Below the pieces are notes generated by a model, which saw nothing but the letters and a program-made list of their open reading frames with translations, was not told the origin of the DNA and searched no databases. The position numbers and the translations under genes are program-made. This document shows positions 1-11,009 of a stretch of DNA of 64,000 nucleotides, in pieces. This DNA is from Rhytidiadelphus loreus (Eukaryota; Streptophyta; Bryopsida; Hypnales; Hylocomiaceae). Each line of letters starts with the position of its first letter. Position 1 is the stretch's first letter. The stretch covers positions 15,872,001 to 15,936,000 of the forward strand of contig OX344764.1 in assembly GCA_947034895.1 (NCBI GenBank), given 5' to 3'.

Positions 1-23
1 TATCGCAAGACAACCGTAGAGTT

Positions 24-131
24 TGTTAAGAAATATCTTCTATTAATACGCTCTCTACTGTAGTTTACTTTAGTTCTACTAGAATCTAGGGATTATATTA
101 GAATCCCTAGGACCAATAGAAGAGAAGGATT
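24..131 (+). repeat. Left LTR fragment of Copia I
   Basis: This stretch matches 9299-9409 nearly base for base, including the palindromic part TAGGGATTATATTAGAATCCCTAGGACC. The match stops at 132, where an AT-rich dispersed repeat begins. A short tail resembling the LTR (TAATAAAAAACTCTTT) resumes near 610, so the LTR was split by insertion. Confidence 0.8.
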
Positions 132-608
132 GCTAGAACAATCCCACCATTTGGATTATTGTAATTCAATCCCATCTAAGATCTATTAACAATTTAGTTT
201 TTCTTTCAATCTTGGACCTACTTCTACTTGACAATTTTTTGAAGTATGAAAATCAAGTTTTTATTTTTTGAATTTTTTTCCCTAGACTCCCAACTCAATT
301 CCTCAACACAATAAATTTTAAATTCAAATTCTATAGTGTACATTTTTTCCACAAATAGAGACCAAAGTCATCTAAAATTGTAGTCTAGTGTTAAAAAAAA
401 CTTGTTTTTTCAACTTTGAATGCTTATATCTCTCAATCTGTACGGTCAAACTTCACGAATTTATTACCATATAATCTCAAACAAGTAAAGCTCAAGATCC
501 TATGGTTCAGATCCCAAAAAAAAAAAAAAAACTTTTTTTGGACAAACGTAGTAGAAATGACAGTTTTGAGTGGTTTTTGATAGAAAAATGGCCTTGGGAC
601 TTTAGGGT
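132..608. repeat. AT-rich dispersed repeat inserted in the Copia I left LTR
   Basis: The segment contains CACCATTTGGATTA followed by CCTACTTCTACT and a closing 'GTTTTGA..GG..TTT..GA' block. The same order of blocks appears near 23362-23830 and 40670-41130. It ends with 'GGACTTTAGGGTTTAATAA' near 600, like other copies (for example 32766-32785). It carries no coding sequence and its family is not recognised. Confidence 0.55.
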
Positions 609-1186
609 TTAATAAAAAACTCTTTCTTGAAAGAAAGCAAAAGCAAAAGCAATCTTTTATAGGATGTGGTTGTGAAAACTTACAATTGGAGGCTGCTCAA
701 GAAGCTTGTCAAATGTGACACTTTGAAATAATTGCTTTGTAATCTTTTGCAAATGCAAAATTTTAACAAAATTTACCATGGCTAACACTTACGATAGTTG
801 TTAGTAGATGAAGATGTCAAAGTCCTCACAGTAAAAAGAAAAATATAAAAAGAAAAATATAATTATATATATGAATAAAAATAAAAATAATTGAAAATGA
901 GGGATGAAGGAATAGCTTGGGTCTTCTTGTGCTCTGAGCAGTAGTCAAAGAATAAGTGGCTAGATAAACAATAGTTGAGGATGCTTAAACTTCCTCCAAA
1001 TAAAATAAAATAAAAGAGGCAAAGAAGCCACAAGCTTAGGGTCTTTGGCAGGGTCGAAGAGTAAGCAACTAGGGAGCAATGATCAAAGAGCACACGGCTA
1101 GAAGAAGCAATGACTAGAGAAAGGGAGGAGATAGAGAGCTCGAGAAAAAAGAGCAAAAACAAATCTCCCTAAAAGAAAACTAAAAC

Positions 1187-1207
1187 CAGGGTTGTCATAC
1201 CGGACGG
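1187..1207 (+). repeat. Left TIR of the 6.17-kb hAT element
   Basis: Perfect inverted match to 7332-7352, immediately preceded by the target duplication ACTAAAAC (1179-1186). Confidence 0.93.
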
Positions 1208-1287
1208 ACGTCCGGTTTGCCCGTCCGTCCGGTTCGCCCGTCCGATAGAGGTCTCGCCCGTCCAATGTGGTCAACACTAAAGTTGAC

Positions 1288-4200
1288 TTTTTTTAACCCT
1301 TAAAGAACCGTCACTATGTTTTCACCAAAAACTCTCTAAAACTGTCATTTCTAGTACAACTACCAAAATTTTGATTAAAAACTTTTTTTGACGTATCTAA
1401 CCGTAGGATGTTGTATTATATAGTATCAAAAACTTGTGGTAAAAATTTCAGACATTTCCACCGGGTGGATTGCAAGATATAAGCATTCAAAATTTGAAAT
1501 TAACAAAAATCATTTTTTTGACCCTGCGAAAAGCAGGGCAGCTGCACTTCACAAGCTCACATTTCTATGAAAAAATGACCTAAATGGTGGTGCTTCTTTG
1601 GATTTTTTTTCCTAGACAAGTTGGCCACATGCTTGAAAAATTTCAGATCATTTGGAATAGTACAACATATAGGAAAAAAATAGTAAGTAGGTAGTACTAA
1701 AGAATGATTAAAAATACTAAATTATTTACAATTTAAATATGGAATTGAAAATTTACAATTCCAATGGTCGAAATGTTGTAATAATGTATGTACATCCTAT
1801 AATTTTATTTTTGTCCAAAAATATTGAAAATTGGATAAGATAAAGGATGTCAAAGTTTATTTTAGAGCAGGAAATCCAAAACTGCCCGCAAACAGAAAAT
1901 CCTCATAATTTTGACTCATTGATCAAAACGGAATGATTCTAAGCTTTTTGTGTATATCAAACTCTAGAAAATCAATTCAAACATAATTAGTTGTTTGCTA
2001 CTTGTTTACTACACATTCATAAATTCACAGAAGTCATACAATATTACAATTGTCATGATGGAAGAAAGACCAAATTGCATATTACAAGATTTTCACCATA
2101 TGTTCGTATCTTTATGTATGAAATTTGTAGCAACCGTGAAATACACATGCTTGATGCTCTTCTAAGCAAAAATGTGTCATCATGTCATCATGTATCTAAG
2201 CAATAATGTATCATCATGTTTTGCATTTGAGAGTAGAAATGGGAGTTCATTATATATTTATATGCATATGAGGTGGTACTGTGGTAGGATCACTAGGATG
2301 TACAACAACGCACATGAGAATGATGAGGTATATAAATTAAAATTAGTACTCAAGAGTTCCATTCCCGAGGGGAACACTTATGATTTTTAGAAAACTACGT
2401 GAGTTAAAAGATAGGGTTCATTTAATTCAAAGGGGGCAAATTTTATATAATTTGTAGAGCTACTATAAGGTTCATGAAATGCTACACACTCTAATATATA
2501 TAAATTAGGGTATGTAAAAACATCATATAATAGGAATTTTTATTAATAAGTTAGCCTTGACAAATAGAAGTCATGCAAATTTTTCATAATATGATGAGTA
2601 TAGATGTAGACAAATAATTTCATATGGGTGATAAAATGGACATATTCAAGAAAATCTATGATGAAAGGCGGTCCACTAAAATTGTGCCATAGTACTTGTA
2701 GTGTTATATAAAAACAAACTAAATGTAAATGTAAGACATCAACTAAAAGTGGAAAAATTGTCACATTGTATGAATAGGAAGATTTACCTTTGTGGGTTCA
2801 ACAAACTGAAAATTGTACAATATGAAGATAGAATTAATAGTTCATTTAACTCTAAGCTTTGAAGCCATAAGGTAGCAACGCCCATAACCATTAGTGTACC
2901 CATACTTCGATAGTAGAGTTCCCTTAAAGTGTCTCCAAATGTACTTTGAAACCGTGCCAATTCTTAATTGTGGTTGGTAGGCTCTAATTTTTTTAGATTT
3001 TGGAACTACAATCAAGGCAACTTTAGTAGAGTGTGGTTTAGGGTGCTTTAGTGAGTTCTACTTTGAAAATTCACAGAAATTAGATGCCTTATCCAAAAAT
3101 TCTAATTCTTTTTTTGAAAATTCATGATTTTCAGTTGCTAATACTAAAAAAATATTTTTTCTAAAAAAAAGTGCCTCCAACTATGTTGAATTGCTTAATT
3201 TGACAGTTATGGGTGTTGCTACCTTATGTGTTAATCACACTCATATTGAATGAGATTTTCATGGAATAGTTTCATTAGGAATTCTAAAGTGTTCAATGTT
3301 ATTAACCCCTAAAGACTAGAGGGTGTTTTGGAAGAGGAAGAATCCAAAATTGCTAATTTTGATGCATTGTCTAAAATAAAAAATTATTTGAAAAAAATCC
3401 AATTGTATAAAAGTGTATTATGTAGTTATAACAACGTGTAGAAACAATTCAGCCCATTTGACCATGTGGATTGAAAGATTATAATGTTTGAAGTGAGAAA
3501 AAAAATCTTTATTTTCATTCTTGCAAACTAGGATCAACAAACTTCAAGCCCTCTTAGAGTAAAATATTTGGTCTACACAAAAATGAGGATTTTGACTATT
3601 TATAAATATATGATGTTGGATTCACTCATAAAAAATCTGAATCAACTTGCAATGCAAAGAGGTTAAATGCATTGGCAATACACTAGTCTTTTTTTGATGA
3701 TTTCTTGTGCAAAGAGATATTTTTTAATTTGGAATCCAAATGGTTAAAAATTAGAGACAAATATTTAGAATATTTGGGAAAAATTTCAAAAACTTTGACT
3801 TCACATATTGCAAGATAATAAGGCTTGAGGTTAGAAGAAAAGGTTATTTTTCTTGAAGCCACCCTAACATAGCTAATAAAGTTTGACTCCTTTGAGAATG
3901 TGATTTGAGAACTAAATTACTTTTGATAATTGTATGCCATATTTTATTAGTAACGTAAATGCCAAATTTCAATAGTTGATGAGATTTTTTGCAAAAGACG
4001 CCCCAAAGATGCTCAAATTGCAAGGGCTACCAAAAAAATTTAGGGCAGAAAGAAATTATATTTCCACTAAGAAGATACATGTTCACATCTTGTGTCAAAA
4101 TTTTATGAACATTTGACCAAAATTGACTTCATAGGGACCTACCTAAAGTTTCAATTGTTCATTCAATGGACAATTGGCCTTTATGGGTTAAAAATTGCCA

Positions 4201-4550
4201 CTTGAATTCAATTGAGTATTGTTAATTTCACAATGTCTACCCCATACATAGTTGCAGTAGATGGAAGAGAAAATTTGTGAAGAAAGGTGGGGGTGGGAGA
4301 AAATTGGACATTTAAATTTTATATGTAAGATAGATCCATTTAAAAACTTGCATGAATGAATTTATAAAAACTATAAGGTATTGGAAATATGCCCTTTTTA
4401 GCTTTTTATGTAAAAATACGGTCATCTTAAATGCAATAATTAAGGTAAATAGCCCCACATAAAATACCCTCTTAACTCATGTGTATACCTTAAATTACAA
4501 GGAGTGATCCCCCCAAATTTCAAAACTTTGTTTCCTTTCCAAATCCTTGT
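1288..4550. other. AT-rich interior of the hAT element, no gene seen
   Basis: About 3.3 kb with dispersed-repeat similarity at its left end: 1288-1700 resembles blocks near 31070-31630 and 34900-35200, including GCAGCTGCACTTCACAAG. Short ORFs here (up to about 73 codons) have no motif and AT-driven composition. I see no RNA gene. Confidence 0.5.
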
Positions 4551-5195
4551 AGCCTCTATTTTCAAAAATAACCCTTAAATTACATTTGAATACATTGTAA
4601 TACATTAATGATGTGAATTCAAAACCCTTGTAGATCCAATTATCAAAAATAATTGAGAAGTATTAGAACTCTACAAAATATAACTTGTGTTTCATTTTTT
4701 TAGAAAACTCCAAACCGTTTTATTTTCTATTTGGAGAACTCTAAAATTCATCCTTTAAGTCTTCAACTTGAATTTTTTAAAATGTGTACCTTGTTTTCCG
4801 TTACGAATCCAAAAACTTCTAGCATCTAATTATATTTGTTTTCTTGAAAGTATGCAAGTTAGTTTTAATTTTCTAGAAATCTCATTTTTTGGGTGTGGGG
4901 ACTATTTCTCAAGTCCTTGGAGAAGCGAAGAAGGACAAGGGCGACACATGAAAGGAGACACATCCTTCCATGAATTGTCTTTCAACTCAAAAAGTGGTTG
5001 GACCTCTTAATACAACCATTGACTTCAAGATATTCCCCGGGCTCAAATTCATGGTTGACTACATTAATTGGTTTCCCACTTTCCCTCTCTCCATGGGAAG
5101 GAAGAATTCCATGCCAATTTCAAATCTGAAGGTCAATTTCACTCCCCCCCATCGTTGGTGGACGGAATTCTTGCATATTTTTTCCTCCAAGGGTC

Positions 5196-5296
5196 AGGGC
5201 GCGGACGTGTGGACAGGGGCGTGGACATCTGGACAGGGCGTGGACGCTAGGGCGCGGACGTCCCGACAGGGCGGGGACGCCAGGGCGCGGACATCC
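5196..5296 (+). repeat. GC-rich minisatellite (GGGCGCGGACGTC-like units)
   Basis: About six imperfect units of GGGCG(C/T)GGAC with GT/AT/GC variants stand out from AT-rich surroundings. A related array with unit CCGGGCGGGGACG lies at 7068-7155 in the duplicated segment near the right TIR. Confidence 0.7.
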
Positions 5297-5441
5297 ATTC
5301 AAAATTCCAATTTTAAAGCAAGTCTTCAACTCCCTCCTTCAACTCCTTCCAAGCCAATTTTGAACTCTCTCCAAGCCAATTTTGAACTCCCTCCAAGCCA
5401 AATTTGAACTCCCTCCAAAGGTTTGAAGATTCCATGCCCAA

Positions 5442-6377
5442 AATAATTAAATAAACCGTTGACCATGAATTAAAAAATCACTTAATTAGTATTTCATTTC
5501 AATATTATCCACTCCTAAGTCCTAGAGTTTAGAGTTCTAGGATCCCATTACACAAATTAAAGGATGGAGTCCAATGATTGAATATTTGAAATCGTAAACA
5601 ATTTGGGTAATGCTTCATTTCATTCCCAAAGACCCAAACCACTTTGCTATCCTCATACGCAAAATAAACCATTGCCCTTGAATTAAAAAATCACTTAACT
5701 AGTATTTCATTTCAATATTATCCCCTCCTAAGTCTTAGACTTTAGAGTTTAGAGTTCTAGGATCCCATTACACAAATTAAAGGGTGGAGTCCAATGATTG
5801 AATATTTGAAATCGTAAACAATTTGGGTAATGCTTCATTTCATTCCCAAAGACCCAAACCACTTTGCTATCCTCATACGCAAAATAAACCATTGCCCTTG
5901 AATTAAAAAATCACTTAACTAGTATTTCATTTCAATATTATTCCCTCCTAAGTCTTAGACTTTAGAGTTTAGAATTCTAGGATCCCATTACACAAATTAA
6001 AGGGTGGAGTCCAATGATTGAATATTTGAAATCGTAAACAATTTGGGTAATGCTTCATTTCATTCCCAAAGACCCAAACCACTTTGCTATCCTCATACGC
6101 AAAATAAACCATTGCCCTTGAATTAAAAAATCACTTAACTAGTATTTCATTTCAATATTATTCCCTCCTAAGTCTTAGACTTTAGAGTTTAGAATTCTAG
6201 GATTCCATTACACAAATTAAAGGGTGGAGTCCAATGATTGAATATTTGAAATCGTAAACAATTTGGGTAATGCTTCATTTCATTCCCAAAGACCCAAACC
6301 ACTTTGCTATACCCATATGCAAAATAAACCATTGCCCTTGAATTAAAAAATCACTTAACTAGTATTTCATTTCAATA
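5442..6377 (+). repeat. 220-bp tandem satellite, about four copies
   Basis: The block ACTTTGCTAT recurs at 5641, 5861, 6081 and 6301, giving an exact 220-bp period. Each unit contains GAATTAAAAAATCACTTA, TTTAGAGTTCTAGGAT and AAATCGTAAACAATTTGGG. Units 2-4 differ at only a few positions; the first is the most diverged. It lies wholly inside the hAT element. Confidence 0.92.
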
Positions 6378-7059
6378 CCGACCCCTTTTATTTTTCCCAT
6401 GACAAGAATTTGTTGTTAAAGTCTTCAAGACCTAAATCCTTGTAGCCTTTTTTTCCAGAAAAAAACCCTTCAAGCATATTTAAAAGCATTATAATTTGTA
6501 TTTGATTTAAATCTGAAAGCTTGTAGCTTCGTATTGAAAAAATGAAGACTTAAACCAAAAGCTTGAAAAGTATACGTTGGTAATGGTTTGATTTGTAAAC
6601 TTTGAATCCAAAATCACAAATACCTTTTCTTTAGAAGCATAAAATATAAACCCTTAAACTCAAATTTAAACAAATATGTACCTTGACTTTCATTAGGACT
6701 CCAAACCCTTTGGGATTTTTTTCACACAAATTTTGCACTTCTTGTTTGGAAGTTCAATTTCATTTTCTAATTTTTTTTTGGTTTCCAACTTTACATGGGT
6801 CCTACTTCTCAAGTGCTTGATGAAGGCAAGAACTTGAAGTCCGGCCTCAAGAAGGGAGTGACATGCTTCAATACGTTGTCTTTGAACTCAAAAAGTGGTT
6901 GGACCTCTTAATGTAGCCATTGACTTGAAGATATTCCCCGTGCTCAAATTAAGGGCTGACTACATTAATTGGTTCTCCTTCCTCTATGGGAAGGAAGAAT
7001 CCCATGACTAAATTCATACCAAAGTTTAGTGTGGGACCTCCGTTCCCTGCCGTCCGGGA

Positions 7060-7155
7060 ACGTGACAAGGTCGGGGTGGGGACGCATCTTGCCCGGGGCG
7101 GGGACGCGAAGGGGCCGGGCGGGGACGTGAAGGGGCCGGGCGGGGACGTGTAGGA
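7060..7155 (+). repeat. GC-rich minisatellite near the right hAT terminus
   Basis: About five units of (G)GGGCGGGGACG(TGAAGGGGCC), internally near-perfect between 7095 and 7155. It corresponds in position within the duplicated segment to the 5196-5296 array. Confidence 0.7.
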
Positions 7156-7331
7156 ATGATGTGACGTTTGCGCCTTGCCGTCCGTGCCCCGGTAGACTAA
7201 AACTGCCCTTCGTTGATGTCCCCACCCTTGACGGAAACGTTCGCACTTTGATTTCAGTGTTGGAAAATTTCAAAAATGAAAGGTGTCCGAAGCGTCCGGA
7301 CCGTCCGTTCGTCCGGTCCGATCACTCCGAC

Positions 7332-7352
7332 CCGTCCGGTATGACAACCCTG
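7332..7352 (-). repeat. Right TIR of the 6.17-kb hAT element
   Basis: Reverse complement of the left TIR, immediately followed by the target duplication ACTAAAAC (7353-7360). Confidence 0.93.
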
Positions 7353-8131
7353 ACTAAAACGGAAGTTTTAATCTTAAAAAATTAAAAATCAAAGTACCAA
7401 TAACCTCTCTCAAAGCAAAAATAAAATAAAATAAATGCAAAGCTCAAGATACAAATGATCAAAGAACGTGCTGATAACGCTTGATGGCTTCAATAATGTA
7501 CCAAGAATTAGTACCAAGATTCCGTTGAATGAAGTTCAAAACATTAGAGGAGATTTCAGGCTACGAGAGGGTTGCGAGTTCCCAGCTTGTTCCCAACGCT
7601 TCCGCAACACAGTGACGTGGCATAGAGACTACCACGTCATTTTTTGAAAAAAAGAATTTTATTTAAATTAAATTAAATTATTATTTTTTCATTTTGAGAA
7701 GTAAATTTTTTTTTTTTAAATTTAGAAAGGTGACGTGGCAACGCTCACGTTCGTAGGAACTGCTGGAAACTAGGCATTGAGAGGTGCTTGAAACAACCCT
7801 CTTGGACCCCAGAATCTCCTCTAATGATTCTTTCAACTTCAACTCTTCAAACAATGAGCAAACATTCTCGTGGACTAGATGAACAACTACACAAGTGCAA
7901 AACAATATATGATGATATTATTTCTTTTATATTTACAACCACCACACTTATTTGGGATTGATCAAATCAAACTCTCCATCCGTGCCTAATATCACTATAA
8001 ATCTTGAGAGAGGAGCTCTTGTTCATGAACAAGAGAAACCCAAGTTGAATACAAAGATATTTGTGATGTATTGCGATACAAGTAATATATAGGATAGAGC
8101 AACAATTGAAATTGATGAATCATTTATTTGT

Positions 8132-9032
8132 ATGATTGTTGACAATCTTTTTTGTGAGAAAGATAATCCTGAACCACTCCATACTGTTGAACAAGCAATG
8201 TGTTGCCCTAATTGGTTAAAATGGAAAGTTGTCATCAAGGAGGAGTATGCTTCTTTGTGCAAGAGACAAGTCTTTGGACCGATTGTGGAGAATCTTTCTT
8301 TTCGACCTCTTGGATACAAATTGGTATTTGTGCGCAAATGCAATGAAAAAGGTCAAATTATCCGTTACAAAGTTTGTTTGGTTACTCAAGATTTCTTACA
8401 AAAAATTGGCATAGATTATGATTCTACATATTCATCAATAATGGATTCTATTACTTTTCGATATCTTATTGGAATGGCACTGCATACTATGTTTGAGATG
8501 CGTCTTATAGATGTAGTCACTGCTTATCCTTATCGTCCTTGCGAGGAGGAGAAAAAATTATTGGGTGAACAATATCCATACCTCGTTGCCGTTGGAGCAC
8601 TTTTATATTTGTCTACATATACATGCCATGATATTGCATTTGCAATCAATGTCCTTGGAAGGCATAGGGCTCGTCCCACATTACAACATTGCAATAAAAT
8701 TATTGTTTTACATGAAGCATCTTGGGGATGCATCTAGTTGAGATCAATTGATAAGTTTATTCAAACAAATTGTGGATTACCATATGATGATTCTCCAACT
8801 ATCTTATATAAAGACAACAATGCTTGTGTTGCACAAATGTGATCAGACTAAACATATTGATCCAAAATATTTCAGCTATATCCATGACTTGATTACAAAG
8901 CAAGCGCTTGAAATCAAGAAAGTTATATCAGTAGAAAATCTTACGAATCTCTTCACCAAAGCTCTTCCATTATCTACTCATTGTCAACTTATTCATGACA
9001 TTGGAATGCGACAACTGAATACTTTGGAATAA
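8132..9032 (+). pseudogene. Copia I pol remnant (RT and RNase H pieces)
   Basis: The reading starting at 8132 matches the reverse transcriptase of Copia II (16670-17000): WLKWKVVIKEEYASL, VFGPI, YKLVF, RYKVCLVTQDF, DYDSTYS, MDSITFRYLIGMA. At about 8527 it jumps from DVVTAY straight to the YRPCEEE segment, which in Copia II lies some 170 codons further on, so the YVDD active-site region is deleted. A second deletion joins RPTLQHCN to LHEASWGC of RNase H at about 8693. The last piece (8748-9032) keeps the RNase H tail (DQTKHIDPKYF, FTKALPL). The protein would be inactive. Confident as a fossil; the exact deletion endpoints are by eye. Confidence 0.85.
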
Positions 9033-9284
9033 GAAATTGAATAGATTTTATTATTATTCTAGAAACCTTTGATATTCTTCCATGGTTTTTTCCCACTAGG
9101 TTTTGCCATGAGAATAAATTGATAAAAGTGTTGTACTCTTTTTCCTTAATTTGTGCTTTTATTCTTGATTACAATCAAGGTTTCCCCGGATAAGGTTTTA
9201 ATGAGACAACAACCGTATATCCTGTAAGATTACATGCAATAGCACATAGAACATTGCGTATAATTTGATTTAATAATGTTATGT

Positions 9285-9298
9285 CGAGCGAGGAGGAG
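9285..9298 (+). other. Polypurine tract of Copia I
   Basis: CGAGCGAGGAGGAG ends exactly where the right LTR begins. Copia II has the same arrangement (18333-18345). Confidence 0.75.
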
Positions 9299-9563
9299 TG
9301 TTAAGAAATATCTTTAAATAATATGCTTTCTACTGTAGTTTACCATTTAGTTCTACTAGAACCTAGGGATTATATTAGAATCCCTAGGACCAATAGGAGA
9401 GAAGGATTTCACCTTCTCTCCCTTGTATATATTTGATACCTCCATGGTTAATAAAAAAACTCTTTTATACTTGCATATTTTGGTTATATAATACTTTGTA
9501 GTTTTGTTTCGTTTGCTATTCTCATTACTTGCAAGCGCACTTCGTCATCTTAACTGCGACAAG
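9299..9563 (+). repeat. Right LTR of Copia I
   Basis: Begins TGTTAAGAAATATC after the polypurine tract and matches 24-131. It continues through CCCTTGTATATATTTG, a candidate TATA region, to an uncertain end near GCGACA. Confidence 0.65.
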
Positions 9564-9643
9564 TTTCCTTTTGCGTTAAATGGTTCAATCTCTGAGAAGC
9601 AGAAGCATATATTCAAGTCGCTTGTAGTGTCACCTAAGCTTAA

Positions 9644-9878
9644 TGTTGAAGTAGTCATTGACTCAGAAATAGAATAGTAGATGCTATTTCTAGATGACAC
9701 TAGAATAGAAGGTTTTATCTATATAGAGCGATCTACTAGTTACTTTAACTTTAACTTTAACTTTTACACACCTGTATTGGATAGTATATAATGACCTTTT
9801 CCATGCTCGGGGAGGATATATTTCTCTTGTTCATTTGTGTTGTTTGTTATGCTTAATGTTTGTGCCTTCACCTTAACA
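9644..9878 (+). repeat. Left LTR of Copia II
   Basis: 235 bp, TG...CA. It contains an extra AACTTT unit in a short tandem run and a TATATAATG box at about 9785. The following CGTTATCAACACGAG (9879 on) is the probable primer-binding region. Confidence 0.93.
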
Positions 9879-9983
9879 CGTTATCAACACGAGACTCTCC
9901 TTGATCTCTCAACTTTTATTTTAGTTTTCATTCTCTCTTGTTTTTAGAGCCTTTGCCGTCGGCCGTCCTAGTTTTCTCTATCG

Positions 9984-11009
9984 ATGGCGATGCCTGTAGC
10001 AAAACGTCCCAAGGGAGGAAAAGGACGAGTTCAACCTTTACTTTTTGAGGCGTTAGAAGCTGACGGGAGCAATTACTTAGAGTGGAGCATAGATGCCAAA
10101 TCCTATTTGTGTGCGGAGGAGTTGGATGGTACTTTGACGGCAGAAAGGGGCGATCATTTGCATTTGGAACCATCATCTTTCAAGTGGAAGGCGCTTCTTA
10201 TTCTGAGACGGCACTTAGACTTCTCCCTTTGACAACAGTACATTCAAGTTGATCATCCTGCCAAATTGTGGAAGCAGCTTGAGGCCAGATTTCACCATGA
10301 GAAGACAATTTTTCTTCCTCAAGCCCGCAACGACTGGATTCATTTGCGTGTCCTGGATTTTTCTGACCTCTTGGCATTCAACGCAGAGCTGCACCGGATC
10401 ACCGCCCAGTTGCGCTTGTGTGGAGAGACAATCACCGATAAGGAACTCATTGATAAGACTCTCTCCACCTTCCCTCTTGCTTCTGCTCTTTTAGCTCAAC
10501 AATACCGAAATATGAGGTTTAAAACTCACTCTCGGTTGATGTCCTATCTTTTGCTTGCGGAAAAGCAGCAACAACTTCTCTTGAAGAATGCTGAGTCCAA
10601 GCCTGCCAAGGAAGCGCACACGGTGGAGATACTAACACGTAGGCCAAGGGACATGAAGACACATCGGTGGAAGCAACATCAAAAGCAACTGTCTTCATCA
10701 AAACCTAGAGATAAGTCCAAAATCTCTGACAAACCCTACTCATCTAATTCAAAGTCTCAGGATACCCGTACATGTCACAAGTGTGGTAGGGTAGGCCATA
10801 TTGCTAAAGACTGTAGAGCTTCCGATTACCTTTCAAAAATGAATAAGGAGTTGCAACAGCTTAAGGCTGCGCAGAGAGAGGCTCATACCCTTGATGCCCC
10901 CTCGATAGAGGAGACAGATGTAGAGAATTATATGGTGAGCACCGTACAGTCCGTAGATCAACCTGATGTTGCTCTCTTGGATAGTGCTACCACGCATACG
11001 ATCTTGTGA
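9984..11009 (+). pseudogene. Copia II gag and protease start (interrupted)
   Basis: The ATG at 9984 opens a Gag reading frame. It shows the copia-type Gag core (NYLEWSIDAKSYL; KLWKQLEARF; RVLDFSDLLAFNAELHRI) and a zinc knuckle CHKCGRVGHIAKDC at about codons 263-276. The aspartic protease motif appears as DSATTHTIL at the end. The frame is broken by a TGA at 10230-10232 and a TGA at 11007-11009, both in frame with the continuing sequence. Gag packages element RNA in cytoplasmic particles; the protease would cleave the polyprotein. The stops make full-length product unlikely. Confidence 0.9.

Larger units (their letters stand above)
4555..7020. repeat. Segmental direct duplication flanking a satellite
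   Basis: Sequence at about 4555-5130 (CCTTGTAGCCTCTATTTTC ... GGGAAGGAAGAATTCCATG) reappears, diverged, at about 6437-7015 (CCTTGTAGCCTTTTTTTCC ... GGGAAGGAAGAATCCCATG). The best conserved part is CTCAAAAAGTGGTTGGACC at 4986 and 6889. The two copies are in direct orientation and bracket the 220-bp satellite array. Confidence 0.7.
1187..7352. mobile_element. Non-autonomous hAT transposon, 6.17 kb, with 8-bp TSD
   Basis: The left end reads CAGGGTTGTCATACCGGACG and the right end is its exact reverse complement (TIR of about 21 bp). The flanks 1179-1186 and 7353-7360 are both ACTAAAAC, an exact 8-bp target duplication. TIRs starting CAGGG and an 8-bp TSD are diagnostic of the hAT superfamily. 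Inside each TIR are subterminal copies of CGTCCGG (left 1203-1265, right 7285-7340). The interior has no transposase; it is AT-rich sequence, a 220-bp satellite, GC-rich minisatellites and a segmental duplication. It must be mobilised in trans, if at all. It sits inside Copia I and is therefore younger than it. Confidence 0.93.
24..9563 (+). mobile_element. Copia I: degenerate, nested Ty1/copia retrotransposon
   Basis: The sequence from 24 (TGTTAAGAAATATC) recurs at 9299 after a purine-rich tract, so these are the starts of left and right LTRs. Between them only a shrunken reverse transcriptase/RNase H remnant (8132-9032) is left. The left LTR is interrupted at about 132 by an unrelated AT-rich repeat, and the interior is split by a TSD-flanked hAT element at 1187-7352. 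The right end is uncertain: I place it near 9563 (ends GCGACA), but no convincing 5-bp target duplication was found. Stretches 640-1186 and 7361-8130 are probably internal or LTR-derived Copia sequence but show no recognisable coding motif. Confidence 0.7.

Noticed and set aside
863..1162. 99-codon minus-strand ORF rich in Phe, Leu and Ser
   Set aside because: Composition follows the A/G-rich plus strand; no domain, and it lies within the Copia I relic.
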